Source of the DNA: Neobacillus sp. WH10
GTDB lineage: Bacteria; Bacillota; Bacilli; Bacillales; Cytobacillaceae
Assembly: GCF_030123405.1 (NCBI RefSeq)
Contig: NZ_CP126110.1
Span: forward strand, 4,464,001-4,528,000
Reading direction: 5' to 3'
DNA: 64,000 nt
Shown: positions 44,531 through 53,706 of the stretch, piece after piece
Layout of the letters: every line of letters starts with the position of its first letter
How positions within the stretch are numbered: position 1 is the stretch's first letter
Notes under the pieces: generated by a model
Database searches by the model: none
Told to the model about the DNA's origin: nothing
The model's input: only the letters and a program-made list of their open reading frames with translations
Translations under genes and position numbers: made by a program

Positions 44531-45309
44531 ACCCGTTAATTGAGCTGAAAGACATCACCTTTAAGGCCCATACTAAAACGATTCTTGATATTCCTGAATT
44601 TCAGATTTACGATGGTGAATTTCTTGGTATTATGGGACCAAACGGTGCTGGAAAAAGCACTCTGCTAAAGCTGGCAGCATTTCTTGAGCAGCCAACCAGC
44701 GGCGATATTCTCTACCGCGGAGAGAACATTCCTAATGGAAATGCCCCGCTTGATTTAAGGAGAAAGTTTTCAATAGCCCTGCAGCAATCGCTGCTTTTAG
44801 ATGGCACCGTTTTTTACAATATTTCAATTGGTTTAACCTTAAGGAAAGTTTCGAAAAGTGTCATTAAGGAAAAAGTGGCCCAATGGATGGAACTGTTTGG
44901 TATCAGCCATTTGTCGAAAAAAAATGCGCTTTATCTGTCCGGCGGAGAGGCTCAGCGCGTCAACTTAGCGCGAGCGATGATTGTTGAGCCGGAGGTTCTT
45001 TTTCTAGATGAACCCTTTTCAGCTTTAGATTTTCCAACCAAAATCAAATTAATGGAAGATTTCAAGGGCATTACCGAAACTGCCCAAACCACGGCTGTGT
45101 TTGTCAGCCATGATCTGATGGAGATCAATTACCTCACGAATCGTCTGGCGATTATCGTGAATGGTGAAGTAAAGCAATCCGGACCTACCCCTCAGGTCCT
45201 AGAACATCCTAATGCTTCTACTCAATCCTTCCTAAATGAGTGGAAGAAATTCTATCCCGCATTAACGGGCAGTAGATCCCCTTCCTCAAATCTAGTATCG
45301 TTGAGGTAA
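44527..45309 (+). CDS. tupC: TupC, tungstate ABC ATPase
   Basis: ATPase of the importer: Walker A GPNGAGKS (37-44), signature LSGGEAQR, Walker B VLFLDEPFSALD, H-loop FVSHDLME. The last 17 or so residues (from about YPALTGSRSPSS to VSLR) are encoded by a family C repeat that overlaps the 3' end, so the native C-terminus was replaced or extended. Expected to stay functional because the nucleotide domain is intact. Confidence 0.92.
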   Translation: MNPLIELKDITFKAHTKTILDIPEFQIYDGEFLGIMGPNGAGKSTLLKLAAFLEQPTSGDILYRGENIPNGNAPLDLRRKFSIALQQSLLLDGTVFYNISIGLTLRKVSKSVIKEKVAQWMELFGISHLSKKNALYLSGGEAQRVNLARAMIVEPEVLFLDEPFSALDFPTKIKLMEDFKGITETAQTTAVFVSHDLMEINYLTNRLAIIVNGEVKQSGPTPQVLEHPNASTQSFLNEWKKFYPALTGSRSPSSNLVSLR

Positions 45310-45380
45310 TACTGTCAGTAAATGCACGATTGCTGAGATATAGTTCAACTAACCGATGCGTCAGCAAAGGTTAGTTAAAC
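45253..45380 (+). repeat. Dispersed repeat family C, copy 3 (overlaps tupC 3' end)
   Basis: ATCCCGCATTAACGGGCAGT at the left, CTGTCAGTAAATGCACGATT in the middle, and GTTCAACTAACC/GGTTAGTTAAAC at the right arms. It supplies the tupC stop codon. Confidence 0.8.
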
Positions 45381-45424
45381 CTTATCCACGTTAATTTGCA
45401 GTTCCATCTGGAGCTGCCTTTTTT

Positions 45425-45535
45425 TATCCCGTATTAACGAGCCTATAAGACCCCACTTTCAAGACTGTACGAACAAGACTAACAATCAGTAGGGGTGAAA
45501 AAAACTCCACTTGTTGAAGCTTCACTTTTATTTGC
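45425..45535 (+). repeat. Dispersed repeat family C, copy 4 (degenerate)
   Basis: TATCCCGTATTAACGAGCCT at the left, then ACTAACAATCAGTAGGGGTG and a partial hairpin to CTTGTTGAAGC. It directly follows copy 3, and no gene is found in this gap. Confidence 0.65.
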
Positions 45536-45600
45536 TTTAAAATTCCTTGAAGGATAAAATAGGAAATACATAGTAACTGGGTTATAAGGGAGAGTTTTAC

Positions 45601-46359
45601 ATGAAATATGCAATCATTACTGGCGCATCAAAAGGGTTAGGCGAGGCAATTACAAAGCGGCTAATACAAGAACAAATCGCCGTTGTTTCGGTTTCTCGGA
45701 CAGAGAATGAAGAAATAAAAAGACTTGCAATCGAAAGTGGAATTGAATATAACCACTTTTCCTGTAACCTTTCATTAGAAAAAGAAGTTCAGGAAGTCTT
45801 TATGGATATTGCCCATTATATTTTTCAAAAAGATCCAAAGGAAATTCTTCTTTTTAATAATGCCGGTGTGATTGAGCCTATCCAGACGATTGGTAATTTA
45901 GATCAAACTCCGGTCATTCGGAATATCCAAGTAAATTTAATCGCACCTATTCTTATTACCAATTTATTTTTGAGCAAGGCTCAGTTAACCAATACGAAGG
46001 TAACCGTGATTAATGTTTCTTCAGGTGCAGCTGTTCGTTCATTTGAAGGCTGGAGTATTTATTGCAGTTCCAAGGCTGGGTTAAATATGTTCACAGAAAC
46101 GGCCGCAATTGAGCAAACAGAATTGAAAACAAACAACAAAATTATCGCTTTTAGCCCTGGTGTAATGGACACAAAAATGCAGGAAACCATCCGTTCATCC
46201 ACCAAGGAAGCTTTTAAAGACCTGGAACAATTTAAGGAATATAAGGAAAAGAACATGCTATTACAGGCAGATGTAGTTGCTAATGCTTTAGTGGATCTCA
46301 TTCTAAGCGGTAATGTTGAAAGTGGAAAGGTCTACAATATTAAAGAACTATTAAAATAG
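45601..46359 (+). CDS. Short-chain dehydrogenase, benzil-reductase (YueD) type
   Basis: A 252-residue classical SDR: NAD(P) motif TGASKGLG (7-14), NNAGV (around 93), catalytic Ser-Tyr-Lys in NVSSGAAV and YCSSK. Sequence pattern is close to Bacillus (S)-benzoin-forming benzil reductase YueD, which reduces diketones with NADPH. Physiological substrate unknown. AAGGGAGAGTTTTAC precedes the ATG; terminator follows. Confidence 0.8.
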   Translation: MKYAIITGASKGLGEAITKRLIQEQIAVVSVSRTENEEIKRLAIESGIEYNHFSCNLSLEKEVQEVFMDIAHYIFQKDPKEILLFNNAGVIEPIQTIGNLDQTPVIRNIQVNLIAPILITNLFLSKAQLTNTKVTVINVSSGAAVRSFEGWSIYCSSKAGLNMFTETAAIEQTELKTNNKIIAFSPGVMDTKMQETIRSSTKEAFKDLEQFKEYKEKNMLLQADVVANALVDLILSGNVESGKVYNIKELLK

Positions 46360-46362
46360 TAC

Positions 46363-46395
46363 AAAAAGGCCGCTTCTTAGTTGAGCGGCCTTTTT
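46363..46395. terminator. Bidirectional terminator between the SDR and kinase genes
   Basis: Perfect AAAAAGGCCGCT/AGCGGCCTTTTT inverted repeat with A- and T-runs on both sides. Confidence 0.92.
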
Positions 46396-47767
46396 AGTTT
46401 TCCTGCGGAAACCATAAGGTAATGCTAGTTCCCTTATTCAACCTGCTTTTTACCTTGATGATGCCTTTATGGGCATCCATTAAGGCCTTAACAATGGAAA
46501 GACCGATGCCGATCCCCCCTGTTTTGCGGTCGCGGGATTTGTCACCGCGATAGAACCGTTCGAAAATATGCGGGATATCCTCCTCATTCATTCCTGAACC
46601 TTCATCTTGAATTTTAAAGCCCACAAAGCCTTCCATATCCGTAACCACCGAAATCGTAACATTCTTTCCCTCAGGCGTGTATTTCAGGGCATTATTAAGA
46701 ACATTGGAGAGGATTTGCATCAATCGGTCTTTGTCCGCCTTAAATATTTCCTCCTGTGCAAGTTCTTCAATTCGAAGACCAACGCCCTTTTCTTTAAAAA
46801 TAGGCAAAAACATTTCCCATAACGCTGCTAACACACTTCCTGCTTCCAGCTCCATTTTTTCAAGTTTGATTTGCGGGTTCTCAGCAGCAAGCAATTTTTC
46901 TAACTCGTTAACAAGCCGTACTAAGCGCATCAATTCTTCATGACTTACCTGAAGCCGCTGCGGGGTCGGTTCCCATATCCCGTCCTGAAAAGCTTCAATT
47001 TGACTTCTTAGTGTGGCAAGCGGTGTCCTCAGCTCGTGTGCCAGGTCACCGGTAAATTGCTTCCGCAGCATTTCTTCCTTTGCCAATGATTCAGCAAGAT
47101 TATTGAATGAAATCGCGATCTGCTTTACCTCAGTAGGCAAACCTGATAATGGAATGCGAATATCAAGATTGTGCTGCTTAAGCTCACCAGCTGCAAACGA
47201 CAGCTTTTTCAATCCGGAGGTTAACTTTTTCGAAAAAAGCATACTAAAGACAATCGCTAACACAATCGTTAAGCAAACAGCCGCCAATATATACAATTGG
47301 ATGGTTTGGATAAACGTGTATTCATCGTCAATTAATCCCTCCGGATAGATGGCAACAAGTTTGCCGATAATGGCATTGTCGACTTTCAGCGTATAGGTTT
47401 TGGAGTGCCACTCTTCCCCATCTGGTGCCGGTTCAGTTAAGCCAAAGCTATTTAGCATGCCGCGAATATTAGACGAATCCATCTGAATTTGTCCAAAACG
47501 ATCATACAATTGAAAATAAAGCTGATCGGTCATCGCATGTTCATGGAGCAGTCCAAACACTGGATCGCTTGTAAAATGGCCATTTTTTCGATAATCCTTC
47601 TCAATTTCCGTAATAATTCTATCAATCTTTTTTTCACGATTCCGGTCTAAATAACTATTAAAACTTTCTTCAAAACCATATTGGATAAAAAAGCTGACAA
47701 TTAATATCCCAATCATTGAGATGAGGACTAAATAAAACAAGATCTTAGACCGGAGTGTGTGCAGCAT
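46394..47767 (-). CDS. Sensor histidine kinase
   Basis: A 457-residue kinase: membrane helix at about 10-30, an extracytoplasmic sensor loop, second helix near 155-175, HAMP, phospho-acceptor His in LAHELRTPL, N-box NALKYTPEG and G-boxes DEGSGMNEED and GIGLSIVKALMDAH. Overlaps the response regulator gene by 23 bases and is translated after it. Signal unknown. Confidence 0.95.
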   Translation of the reverse strand: MLHTLRSKILFYLVLISMIGILIVSFFIQYGFEESFNSYLDRNREKKIDRIITEIEKDYRKNGHFTSDPVFGLLHEHAMTDQLYFQLYDRFGQIQMDSSNIRGMLNSFGLTEPAPDGEEWHSKTYTLKVDNAIIGKLVAIYPEGLIDDEYTFIQTIQLYILAAVCLTIVLAIVFSMLFSKKLTSGLKKLSFAAGELKQHNLDIRIPLSGLPTEVKQIAISFNNLAESLAKEEMLRKQFTGDLAHELRTPLATLRSQIEAFQDGIWEPTPQRLQVSHEELMRLVRLVNELEKLLAAENPQIKLEKMELEAGSVLAALWEMFLPIFKEKGVGLRIEELAQEEIFKADKDRLMQILSNVLNNALKYTPEGKNVTISVVTDMEGFVGFKIQDEGSGMNEEDIPHIFERFYRGDKSRDRKTGGIGIGLSIVKALMDAHKGIIKVKSRLNKGTSITLWFPQEN

Positions 47768-48455
47768 CTAGTACCCCTCCAAATTTATAGCCCATCCCAA
47801 ACACGGTTAAAATAAAGTCTGGCTGCCTCGAATCTGCTTCAATTTTTTTACGCAGATTTTTGATATGGGTATCAACACTCCGTTCATAGCCTTCATAATA
47901 AATACCTTCATCTTGAATCTTTTCAAGCAAATCCATCCGGCTGTAAACCCGGCCCGGATTGACCGCCATATTGGTTAGAAGTTTATATTCAATCGGAGTT
48001 AAGGTAACATCCTCACCATTTACCGTTACTTCTTTCTTTATTAAATCAATTGCTAGTTTTTTACCGTTGAATTCGAGGCGTTCCACTTTTTCCGTCTTTT
48101 TCACACGCCTTAAAATCGCCTGGACACGGACGACTACTTCCCTCGGGCTGAATGGCTTGGTTAAATAGTCGTCTGCTCCCATGACAATCCCGTTGATGCG
48201 GTCATCCTCGGCCGATTTTGCAGTAAGCATCAGAATTGGGACATCCGACTCTTTTCGTACTAAACGGCAAACCTCTTCACCAGAAATATCAGGTAGCATT
48301 AAGTCTAAAATGATTAGGTCAGGGTCAATTGTTTTAGCCTTTTTCAAGGCGTCTATTCCATTATCAGCACTATGAATTTCATAGCCTTCTCTTTCTAGGT
48401 AGGCTTCGAGAACTTCTATGATTCTGCGTTCATCGTCAACTAATAAAATCTTCAT
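47745..48455 (-). CDS. OmpR-family response regulator
   Basis: A 236-residue regulator: receiver domain with acidic pocket DDE (7-9), phospho-acceptor Asp51 (LILDLMLPD), KPF lysine, then a winged-helix DNA-binding domain ending SVDTHIKNLRKKIEAD and GMGYKF. Upstream has TTCACA-type direct repeats near 48510-48530 that might be an autoregulatory site. Targets unknown. Confidence 0.95.
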   Translation of the reverse strand: MKILLVDDERRIIEVLEAYLEREGYEIHSADNGIDALKKAKTIDPDLIILDLMLPDISGEEVCRLVRKESDVPILMLTAKSAEDDRINGIVMGADDYLTKPFSPREVVVRVQAILRRVKKTEKVERLEFNGKKLAIDLIKKEVTVNGEDVTLTPIEYKLLTNMAVNPGRVYSRMDLLEKIQDEGIYYEGYERSVDTHIKNLRKKIEADSRQPDFILTVFGMGYKFGGVLDAAHTPV

Positions 48456-48579
48456 GAATCACCACTCCCCATACAATTACTATATCACCTTAAGTCTGTG
48501 ATTTTTGTAACTTCACAAATTCACCACAAAATCCTCATAACATCTTCAATTTTTCCCGCTAAGATGAAACTGTAGTTAA

Positions 48580-48728
48580 TAAGAGGTGATAACTTGAAGA
48601 ACTCTCAAGCTTAAGGTTATCGACTCTTTGATGCAGCACATGGTTATCAACCATCTAACTCATTCCAAATTAACCTCTCTCTTTTATATACCAAGGGTGC
48701 TCCGAAGGGCGGGGCACCCACTTTTTTT
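48580..48728 (+). ncRNA. Candidate structured RNA or attenuator with intrinsic terminator
   Basis: AAGAGGTG at 48581-48588 precedes a TTG frame of six codons (MKNSQA stop, 48594-48614); GATAACTTGA can pair with CTTAAGGTTATC around it; and a strong nine-bp hairpin GGGTGCTCC/GGGGCACCC with T7 at 48695-48726 ends the unit. No plus-strand gene follows, so it would be a free short RNA or the relic of a leader. No known family recognised. Confidence 0.35.
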
Positions 48729-48783
48729 ATAGGAATATGGCATTAAAAAATCCTTATCGAAGTCGATAAGGATTTTTGTGTAT

Positions 48784-50304
48784 TTATTCGTCTTTCTTTT
48801 TAACCTCTTCTGTTAGTTCTTCAATGCTTCTTCGCACATTACCTTTACCTGAGTAGTTTTCAATCAGTTCCTTTACATCGATACCGCTTGATGCTTTTAA
48901 TGACTCTTGGAGGCTCGCCATTAAATTGGTCGCATAACTGGTAATTTTATTAGCACCGCCATTTTCTCCTGAACCGCCGCCAGTATCCACAACAGTAATT
49001 TTATCAATATTAGATAATGGAGCTGCCACTTGCTTCGCATATTCAGGAAGCATTTTGATGACCATGTCGAGAATCGCCGCTTGACCGAATTGCTCGAAGG
49101 CTTCAGCGATTTTTTCCTTCGCTTCGGCTTCTGCCAAACCTTTTAGGCGGATAATTTCTGCTTCTGACGACCCTTGTGCCTTTTGTGCTTCTGCTTTAGC
49201 AAGACCGTCGAGGCGAATCCGCTCTGCTTCCGCCTTTGCCATAGCTTCGATACGGTATTTATTGGCTTCCGCTTCCGCAATTTCTCTAGCCTTATTAGCT
49301 GCTGCAGATTGCTCAACAGAATAACGATCGGCATCAGCTTTTTTCTTCACTTCGGAATCATATTGGCGTTCACGGCGCTGAATTTCTTTTTCTTCTAACT
49401 CAATTTGTTTTTGTCTTTCTATAATTTTGATTTGCATTTCTTGTTCCATTACGTCCTGCTTCGAACGTGCACTTTCAAGGTCGTAAGCTTGGTCGGCCTT
49501 TGCTTTTGCGATATCCTGTTCACGGCGGAATTCCGCAATTTTCAGTTGATTGATTTTTTCTGCTTCAGCAATTTCTGTTGCCCGCTCTAATTCATTACGC
49601 TTAGCTTCCTTAGAAGCTTCTGCTTTTTTGATACGGGTTTCTTTTTCCGCTTCAGCTGTGGCAATATCAGCATCTCTTCTAACCTGAGCGATTCGCGGTT
49701 TACCAAGGGAATCAAGGTAGCCATTTTTGTCCCGAACATCTTTAATCGTAAACGATACAATAACGAGTCCCATTTTTGCAAGATCCTGTGACGCAACTCT
49801 TTGAACCTCTTGAGAAAATTTATCGCGATTTTTATAGATTTCTTCAACTGTCATCGAACCAAGAATCGATCTTAGGTGGCCTTCAAGAACTTCTCTTGCT
49901 TCATTTTCTCGGTCTTCCTTTGGCTTTCCAAGGAATTGTTCAGCAGCAGTAGCAATTTCACTGATTGAGCCGCCAATTTTAATAATCGCGACGCCATCAG
50001 CCATGACCGGCACACCCTGTTCTGTGTAAACCTCTGGTGTAGTAACTTCTAGTTTACTAGATAGCAAGCTAAGCGGTTTTGCCTGTTGGAATACTGGTAA
50101 AATAAAGCTACCGCCGCCGCGGATAATTTTGATTTTATTTCCTGATTCGTCTACGTGTACATTTCCGTTTCCAAGAAAGCTTCCTGTAACAATTAGAGCC
50201 TCATCCGGCCCGGCAGTTCTGTACTTAGTGATAAAGACACCGATTAAAGCAATTAAAATAAGTGCAACAATCCCAATAATAATCCAAATAACGTTAAATT
50301 CCAT
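48784..50304 (-). CDS. floT: FloT (YuaG), flotillin-like SPFH protein
   Basis: A 506-residue flotillin: N-terminal membrane hairpin (about 5-25), SPFH domain to about 200, and a long Ala/Glu/Lys coiled coil (about 205-390) with repeated EAEK and AKAEAE, then a glycine-rich loop (GGGSGENGG) and C-terminal tail. Organises functional membrane microdomains and affects fluidity. Second gene of the yuaF-floT operon, 16 bases after yuaF. Confidence 0.93.
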   Translation of the reverse strand: MEFNVIWIIIGIVALILIALIGVFITKYRTAGPDEALIVTGSFLGNGNVHVDESGNKIKIIRGGGSFILPVFQQAKPLSLLSSKLEVTTPEVYTEQGVPVMADGVAIIKIGGSISEIATAAEQFLGKPKEDRENEAREVLEGHLRSILGSMTVEEIYKNRDKFSQEVQRVASQDLAKMGLVIVSFTIKDVRDKNGYLDSLGKPRIAQVRRDADIATAEAEKETRIKKAEASKEAKRNELERATEIAEAEKINQLKIAEFRREQDIAKAKADQAYDLESARSKQDVMEQEMQIKIIERQKQIELEEKEIQRRERQYDSEVKKKADADRYSVEQSAAANKAREIAEAEANKYRIEAMAKAEAERIRLDGLAKAEAQKAQGSSEAEIIRLKGLAEAEAKEKIAEAFEQFGQAAILDMVIKMLPEYAKQVAAPLSNIDKITVVDTGGGSGENGGANKITSYATNLMASLQESLKASSGIDVKELIENYSGKGNVRRSIEELTEEVKKKDE

Positions 50305-50320
50305 TTCTTAAAACCCCCTT

Positions 50321-50866
50321 CTAGATATAGCTTTCTAATTGATGATGTACGGTTACTTCGAGAACACCATTTTTCACTTGAACCACAAGCACGCGAGAGC
50401 CATTTGGAATCTGGTCTCCATCAAAGCTGGAAGCTGGTTTGGCTATTCTGCCGCTCGTGCTCTCAATCAACACTTCTCCGTAACCATCAGCAGGAATCGA
50501 AGTAATAACAGTCCCAATCCTTCCTCGCAAATCAGATTCTTTATAAACTAGTGACTCCTCTGCGGAAGACAACGGTACGAGGACAAAGACATTTAGTAGG
50601 GTAACAACAATAAAGGCGATTACTGCCGAAATAGCTAAAATGAGTAAATAATGTAAAGATGATAGCTTTTCAAACAAGTATCCGCTTGCAGACAGAATGG
50701 TTACGAAGGCAAAAATTAAGACAGGGTTAAGGAAGTGCAGCCCGCCGTCGCCAGCCCCGTGAAAATGAAACACATCTGCAAATAAAACATATAAAACCGT
50801 TAATACACCCGAAATGATTAGTCCATACAAATAAATCGTTTCTAAAGGTATGCTGAAAGGTTCCAT
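50321..50866 (-). CDS. yuaF: YuaF, NfeD-like membrane protein
   Basis: A 181-residue NfeD-family partner of flotillin: about three membrane helices (10-32, 55-75, 82-105) then a C-terminal OB-fold beta domain with GRIGTVITSIPADGYGEVLIE. The start is ATG at 50866, eight bases after AAGGAA. In B. subtilis, YuaF and FloT cluster in the membrane and are sW controlled; the promoter described next supports the same here. Confidence 0.88.
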   Translation of the reverse strand: MEPFSIPLETIYLYGLIISGVLTVLYVLFADVFHFHGAGDGGLHFLNPVLIFAFVTILSASGYLFEKLSSLHYLLILAISAVIAFIVVTLLNVFVLVPLSSAEESLVYKESDLRGRIGTVITSIPADGYGEVLIESTSGRIAKPASSFDGDQIPNGSRVLVVQVKNGVLEVTVHHQLESYI

Positions 50867-50992
50867 GTGCATCATTCCTTATTTTTTATTATGGTGAAGA
50901 ATATAAAGGAAAGTGTACTGTAGTCTATGATTTCAAAAAATTTCAAGCATGGAGCATCCTTCCCTTCCTCTTAAGTTATGTATAGTAGGTAA

Positions 50993-51018
50993 TACGGATA
51001 AAAATGTAAAAGGTTTCA
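50993..51018 (-). promoter_or_regulatory. Perfect sigma-W promoter of yuaF-floT
   Basis: On the minus strand TGAAAC (51018-51013), a 16-base spacer, then CGTA (50996-50993), exactly the ECF sigma-W consensus. It is 127 bases before the yuaF ATG. The rest of the 50.9-51.25 kb gap shows no gene. Confidence 0.92.
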
Positions 51019-51250
51019 CACTTAAGACAATTTTATCATTTTCTGCCAATTTAGAACATAACAATCTTCGACAAAATTTGGGTAATAGTACAGGATGAAA
51101 AGATATTGATTACTTTGCAAGCTTTGTTGCTACCATAGGAGTTTCTTTTTTGTGGGCAATGGAATTCTCATCATTTGGGCCACTTTTCCGTTAATAGTCA
51201 AGTTGGCCCCTTCTAGCTGACCCTATCTTCCCAATTTCAGTCACTTAAAC

Positions 51251-51284
51251 AAAAAAAGTGCAATAGCAACTTAAGCTATAGCAC
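51251..51284 (-). terminator. Amino-acid ABC operon terminator
   Basis: Minus-strand GTGCTATAGC/GTTGCTATTGCAC hairpin with TTTTTTTG after it. Confidence 0.85.
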
Positions 51285-51285
51285 C

Positions 51286-52020
51286 TTACTGAATCAGATT
51301 CAAAAACTTCTTTGTTCGTTCTTCTTTAGGATTGGTGAAGATTTCATTCGGCTTATCTCGTTCAACAATAACGCCCTGATCCATAAAAATGACCTCATCG
51401 GCAGCTTCACGGGCAAAGCGCATTTCATGAGTGACAACGATCATCGTCATCCCATCCCTGGCAAGATCCTTCATTACTTTTAATACTTCACCTACAAGCT
51501 CAGGATCAAGCGCCGAGGTTGGTTCATCAAACAGCATGACCTCCGGCTCCATCGCCAATGCCCGGGCAATCCCTACACGCTGCTGTTGCCCTCCCGAAAG
51601 CTGTGCGGGATAGTAATCCTGCTTATCACCAAGACCAACCTTCTCTAATAGAGCCTGAGCCTTTTTACGGGCAGTGTCTTTATTCTCCCCTTTAACAATT
51701 ACTGGCCCTTCCATGACGTTCTCAAGGGCAGTTTTATGAGGAAAAAGATTATAACCTTGAAAAACCATTCCTGTTAAACGGCGGAATGAAGCGATATTTT
51801 TTTTCGGAACGTTTTTAAAAAAATCCAGGCTTTGGCCTTCGATGGAAATGACACCTTTTGTGGGGATTTCCAACACATTTAAACAGCGGAGCATGGTTGT
51901 CTTTCCAGAACCTGACGGCCCGATGACAACAACTACTTTTCCTTTTTCAACTTCGAGATCAATTCCTTTTAAAACCTCTAATTGACCAAATTGTTTATAC
52001 AAACCTTTTATCGATATCAT
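51286..52020 (-). CDS. tcyC: Polar amino-acid (cystine-type) ABC ATPase
   Basis: A 244-residue ATPase: Walker A GPSGSGKT (about 33-40), signature LSGGQQQR, Walker B EVMLFDEPTSALD, VVTHEM. Third gene of the importer. The symbol follows from the binding-protein similarity to TcyA (YckK) and is inferred. Confidence 0.8.
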   Translation of the reverse strand: MISIKGLYKQFGQLEVLKGIDLEVEKGKVVVVIGPSGSGKTTMLRCLNVLEIPTKGVISIEGQSLDFFKNVPKKNIASFRRLTGMVFQGYNLFPHKTALENVMEGPVIVKGENKDTARKKAQALLEKVGLGDKQDYYPAQLSGGQQQRVGIARALAMEPEVMLFDEPTSALDPELVGEVLKVMKDLARDGMTMIVVTHEMRFAREAADEVIFMDQGVIVERDKPNEIFTNPKEERTKKFLNLIQ

Positions 52021-52047
52021 CGTAAAACCCCCTTTCCCCGTACATTC

Positions 52048-52746
52048 TTAAGATGCGTAACGATCCAGTCTCTTTTCCATAAATCCTTGGATTAATGAAA
52101 GGAAAAAACAAATAACCCAATAAAGCAGAGCTGCTTCGGAATAGACCAATAAAAACTCATAATTGGTTGAAGCGATTTCCTGGGCGCGGCGAAACATCTC
52201 GGTTACAAGCACGAGTGAAGCAAGCGAGGTATCTTTTACAAGACTAATAAAGGTATTCGATAACGGCGGTATCGATACTTTTACAGCCTGGGGCAGAATA
52301 ATTCTTTTTAATGCTTGCGTATAGGTCATACCAATCGAATAGCCTGCTTCCCACTGACCTTTTGGAATGGAAAGAATCGCAGCACGAATTATTTCTGATG
52401 CGTACGCACCAACACTTAGGGAGAAGCCAATTACAGCAGAAATAAATGGATCTAGCGTAATTCCGATATTTGGAAGACCATAAAAAATAATAAATAATTG
52501 CACCAATAATGGCGTTCCGCGAATAGCAGAAACATAGACTCTTGCAATAATTTGAAAAAACTTAACATGAGAAATACGTGCAAGTGCTGTCAGAATAGCC
52601 AAACTCAGGCCAACAATAAACGAAATAATTGTTAATGGTATGGTGTTCATAATAGCACCCTCCAGCAGAGGCTGAAGGGAGGTTTTAGCGATATCAATTA
52701 ATCTTGCTGTTCTTTCTGGGTCAGCAAAAATACTATTTAAGTACAT
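52048..52746 (-). CDS. tcyB: Polar amino-acid (cystine-type) ABC permease
   Basis: A 232-residue permease of the polar amino acid family with about five helices; signature IRGTPLLVQLFIIFYGLP and the EAA-type loop AGYSIGMTYTQALKRIILPQ. Overlaps the binding-protein gene by 14 bases, so translation is coupled. Confidence 0.8.
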   Translation of the reverse strand: MYLNSIFADPERTARLIDIAKTSLQPLLEGAIMNTIPLTIISFIVGLSLAILTALARISHVKFFQIIARVYVSAIRGTPLLVQLFIIFYGLPNIGITLDPFISAVIGFSLSVGAYASEIIRAAILSIPKGQWEAGYSIGMTYTQALKRIILPQAVKVSIPPLSNTFISLVKDTSLASLVLVTEMFRRAQEIASTNYEFLLVYSEAALLYWVICFFLSLIQGFMEKRLDRYAS

Positions 52747-53551
52747 CTACACCAAACCATTTCTCAGAGATTTTTTTGTAAGTGCCATCATCAACCATGT
52801 CTTTTAATGCTTTATTTACTGCATCAACAAGTGTGTCATTTTTCTTCCTAAACATAAATCCACTAGATGAGACATCCTCGGCAGTTGCAACAATTTTGAT
52901 TGGTGCATCTGGCTTTTGCTTTGTATAATCTAAATAGGCAATTTTATCATTGACAGTTACATCGACACGTTTCTGTGCAATCAGTTCAACTGCTTGTTGG
53001 AAACCATCTACACCGACAATATTAGCGCCGTTCTTTTTCGCAATATCTGCATAGTTACTCGTCAAGGATTGAGCAGAATTTAATCCCTTCATGTCCGCAA
53101 ATGATTTTACTTTATCATTATCTTTTGAGGCGATTAACACGGCAGCAGAGGTAATATAAGGATCAGAGAAATCGTACTTTTTCTGGCGGTCAGGACGAAT
53201 TCCAACCTGATTAGCTACCATATCAAAACGCTTCGCATCAAGACCAGCAAACATCGCATCCCATTGTGTTTCCTTGAACTCTGCCTTCACGCCTAAACGC
53301 TTGGCTACTTCTTCTGCAACCTCAACATCAAATCCGGTTAGCTTTCCATTCGCATCATGGAACGTAAAAGGAGCATACGTACCTTCAGTACCAATGATAA
53401 GCTTTCCTTCGTCTTTTACTTTTTTCAATAAATCCTGATTAGCCTTTTCAGCAGGCTTGTTGTCTTTAACGGCATTATTATCCTTACCGCATGCAGACAA
53501 AACAAACATAAAGCTTAGTAAGAGTGCAAAAATAACTGTTAGTTTTTTCAT
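52733..53551 (-). CDS. tcyA: Cystine-type amino-acid-binding lipoprotein (TcyA-like)
   Basis: A 272-residue lipoprotein, lipobox LSAC (Cys21), with the class 3 binding-protein motif GTEGTYAPFTF and GFDVEVAEEVAKRLG. The overall pattern (GKLIIGTEGTYAPFTFH.., KETQWDAMFAGL, FDMVANQVGI, DFSDPY) is that of B. subtilis TcyA for cystine as I recall it; ligand not proven. Anchored outside the membrane. Confidence 0.82.
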   Translation of the reverse strand: MKKLTVIFALLLSFMFVLSACGKDNNAVKDNKPAEKANQDLLKKVKDEGKLIIGTEGTYAPFTFHDANGKLTGFDVEVAEEVAKRLGVKAEFKETQWDAMFAGLDAKRFDMVANQVGIRPDRQKKYDFSDPYITSAAVLIASKDNDKVKSFADMKGLNSAQSLTSNYADIAKKNGANIVGVDGFQQAVELIAQKRVDVTVNDKIAYLDYTKQKPDAPIKIVATAEDVSSSGFMFRKKNDTLVDAVNKALKDMVDDGTYKKISEKWFGVDVLK

Positions 53552-53671
53552 CTCGCAACATAAACCCCCTAATTCTGATTGTTTTTCTAGGATTTAATAA
53601 TCATATTATATCCCTTACATTCTGTCAAAAGAAAAAATCGAATAGAATAAATTTATTTTACCCTTTTAGAA

Positions 53672-53706
53672 AAAATAAAAACCTATCAGAGAATTACTGA
53701 CAGGTT
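53672..53706 (-). terminator. Amino-acid permease terminator
   Basis: Minus-strand AACCTGTCAG/CTGATAGGTT hairpin followed by TTTTA, overlapping the permease stop. Confidence 0.8.

Noticed and set aside
48690..48728. T-box or known riboswitch at the GGGTGC hairpin
   Set aside because: No stem I specifier loop or T-box sequence; the hairpin is a plain terminator stem.
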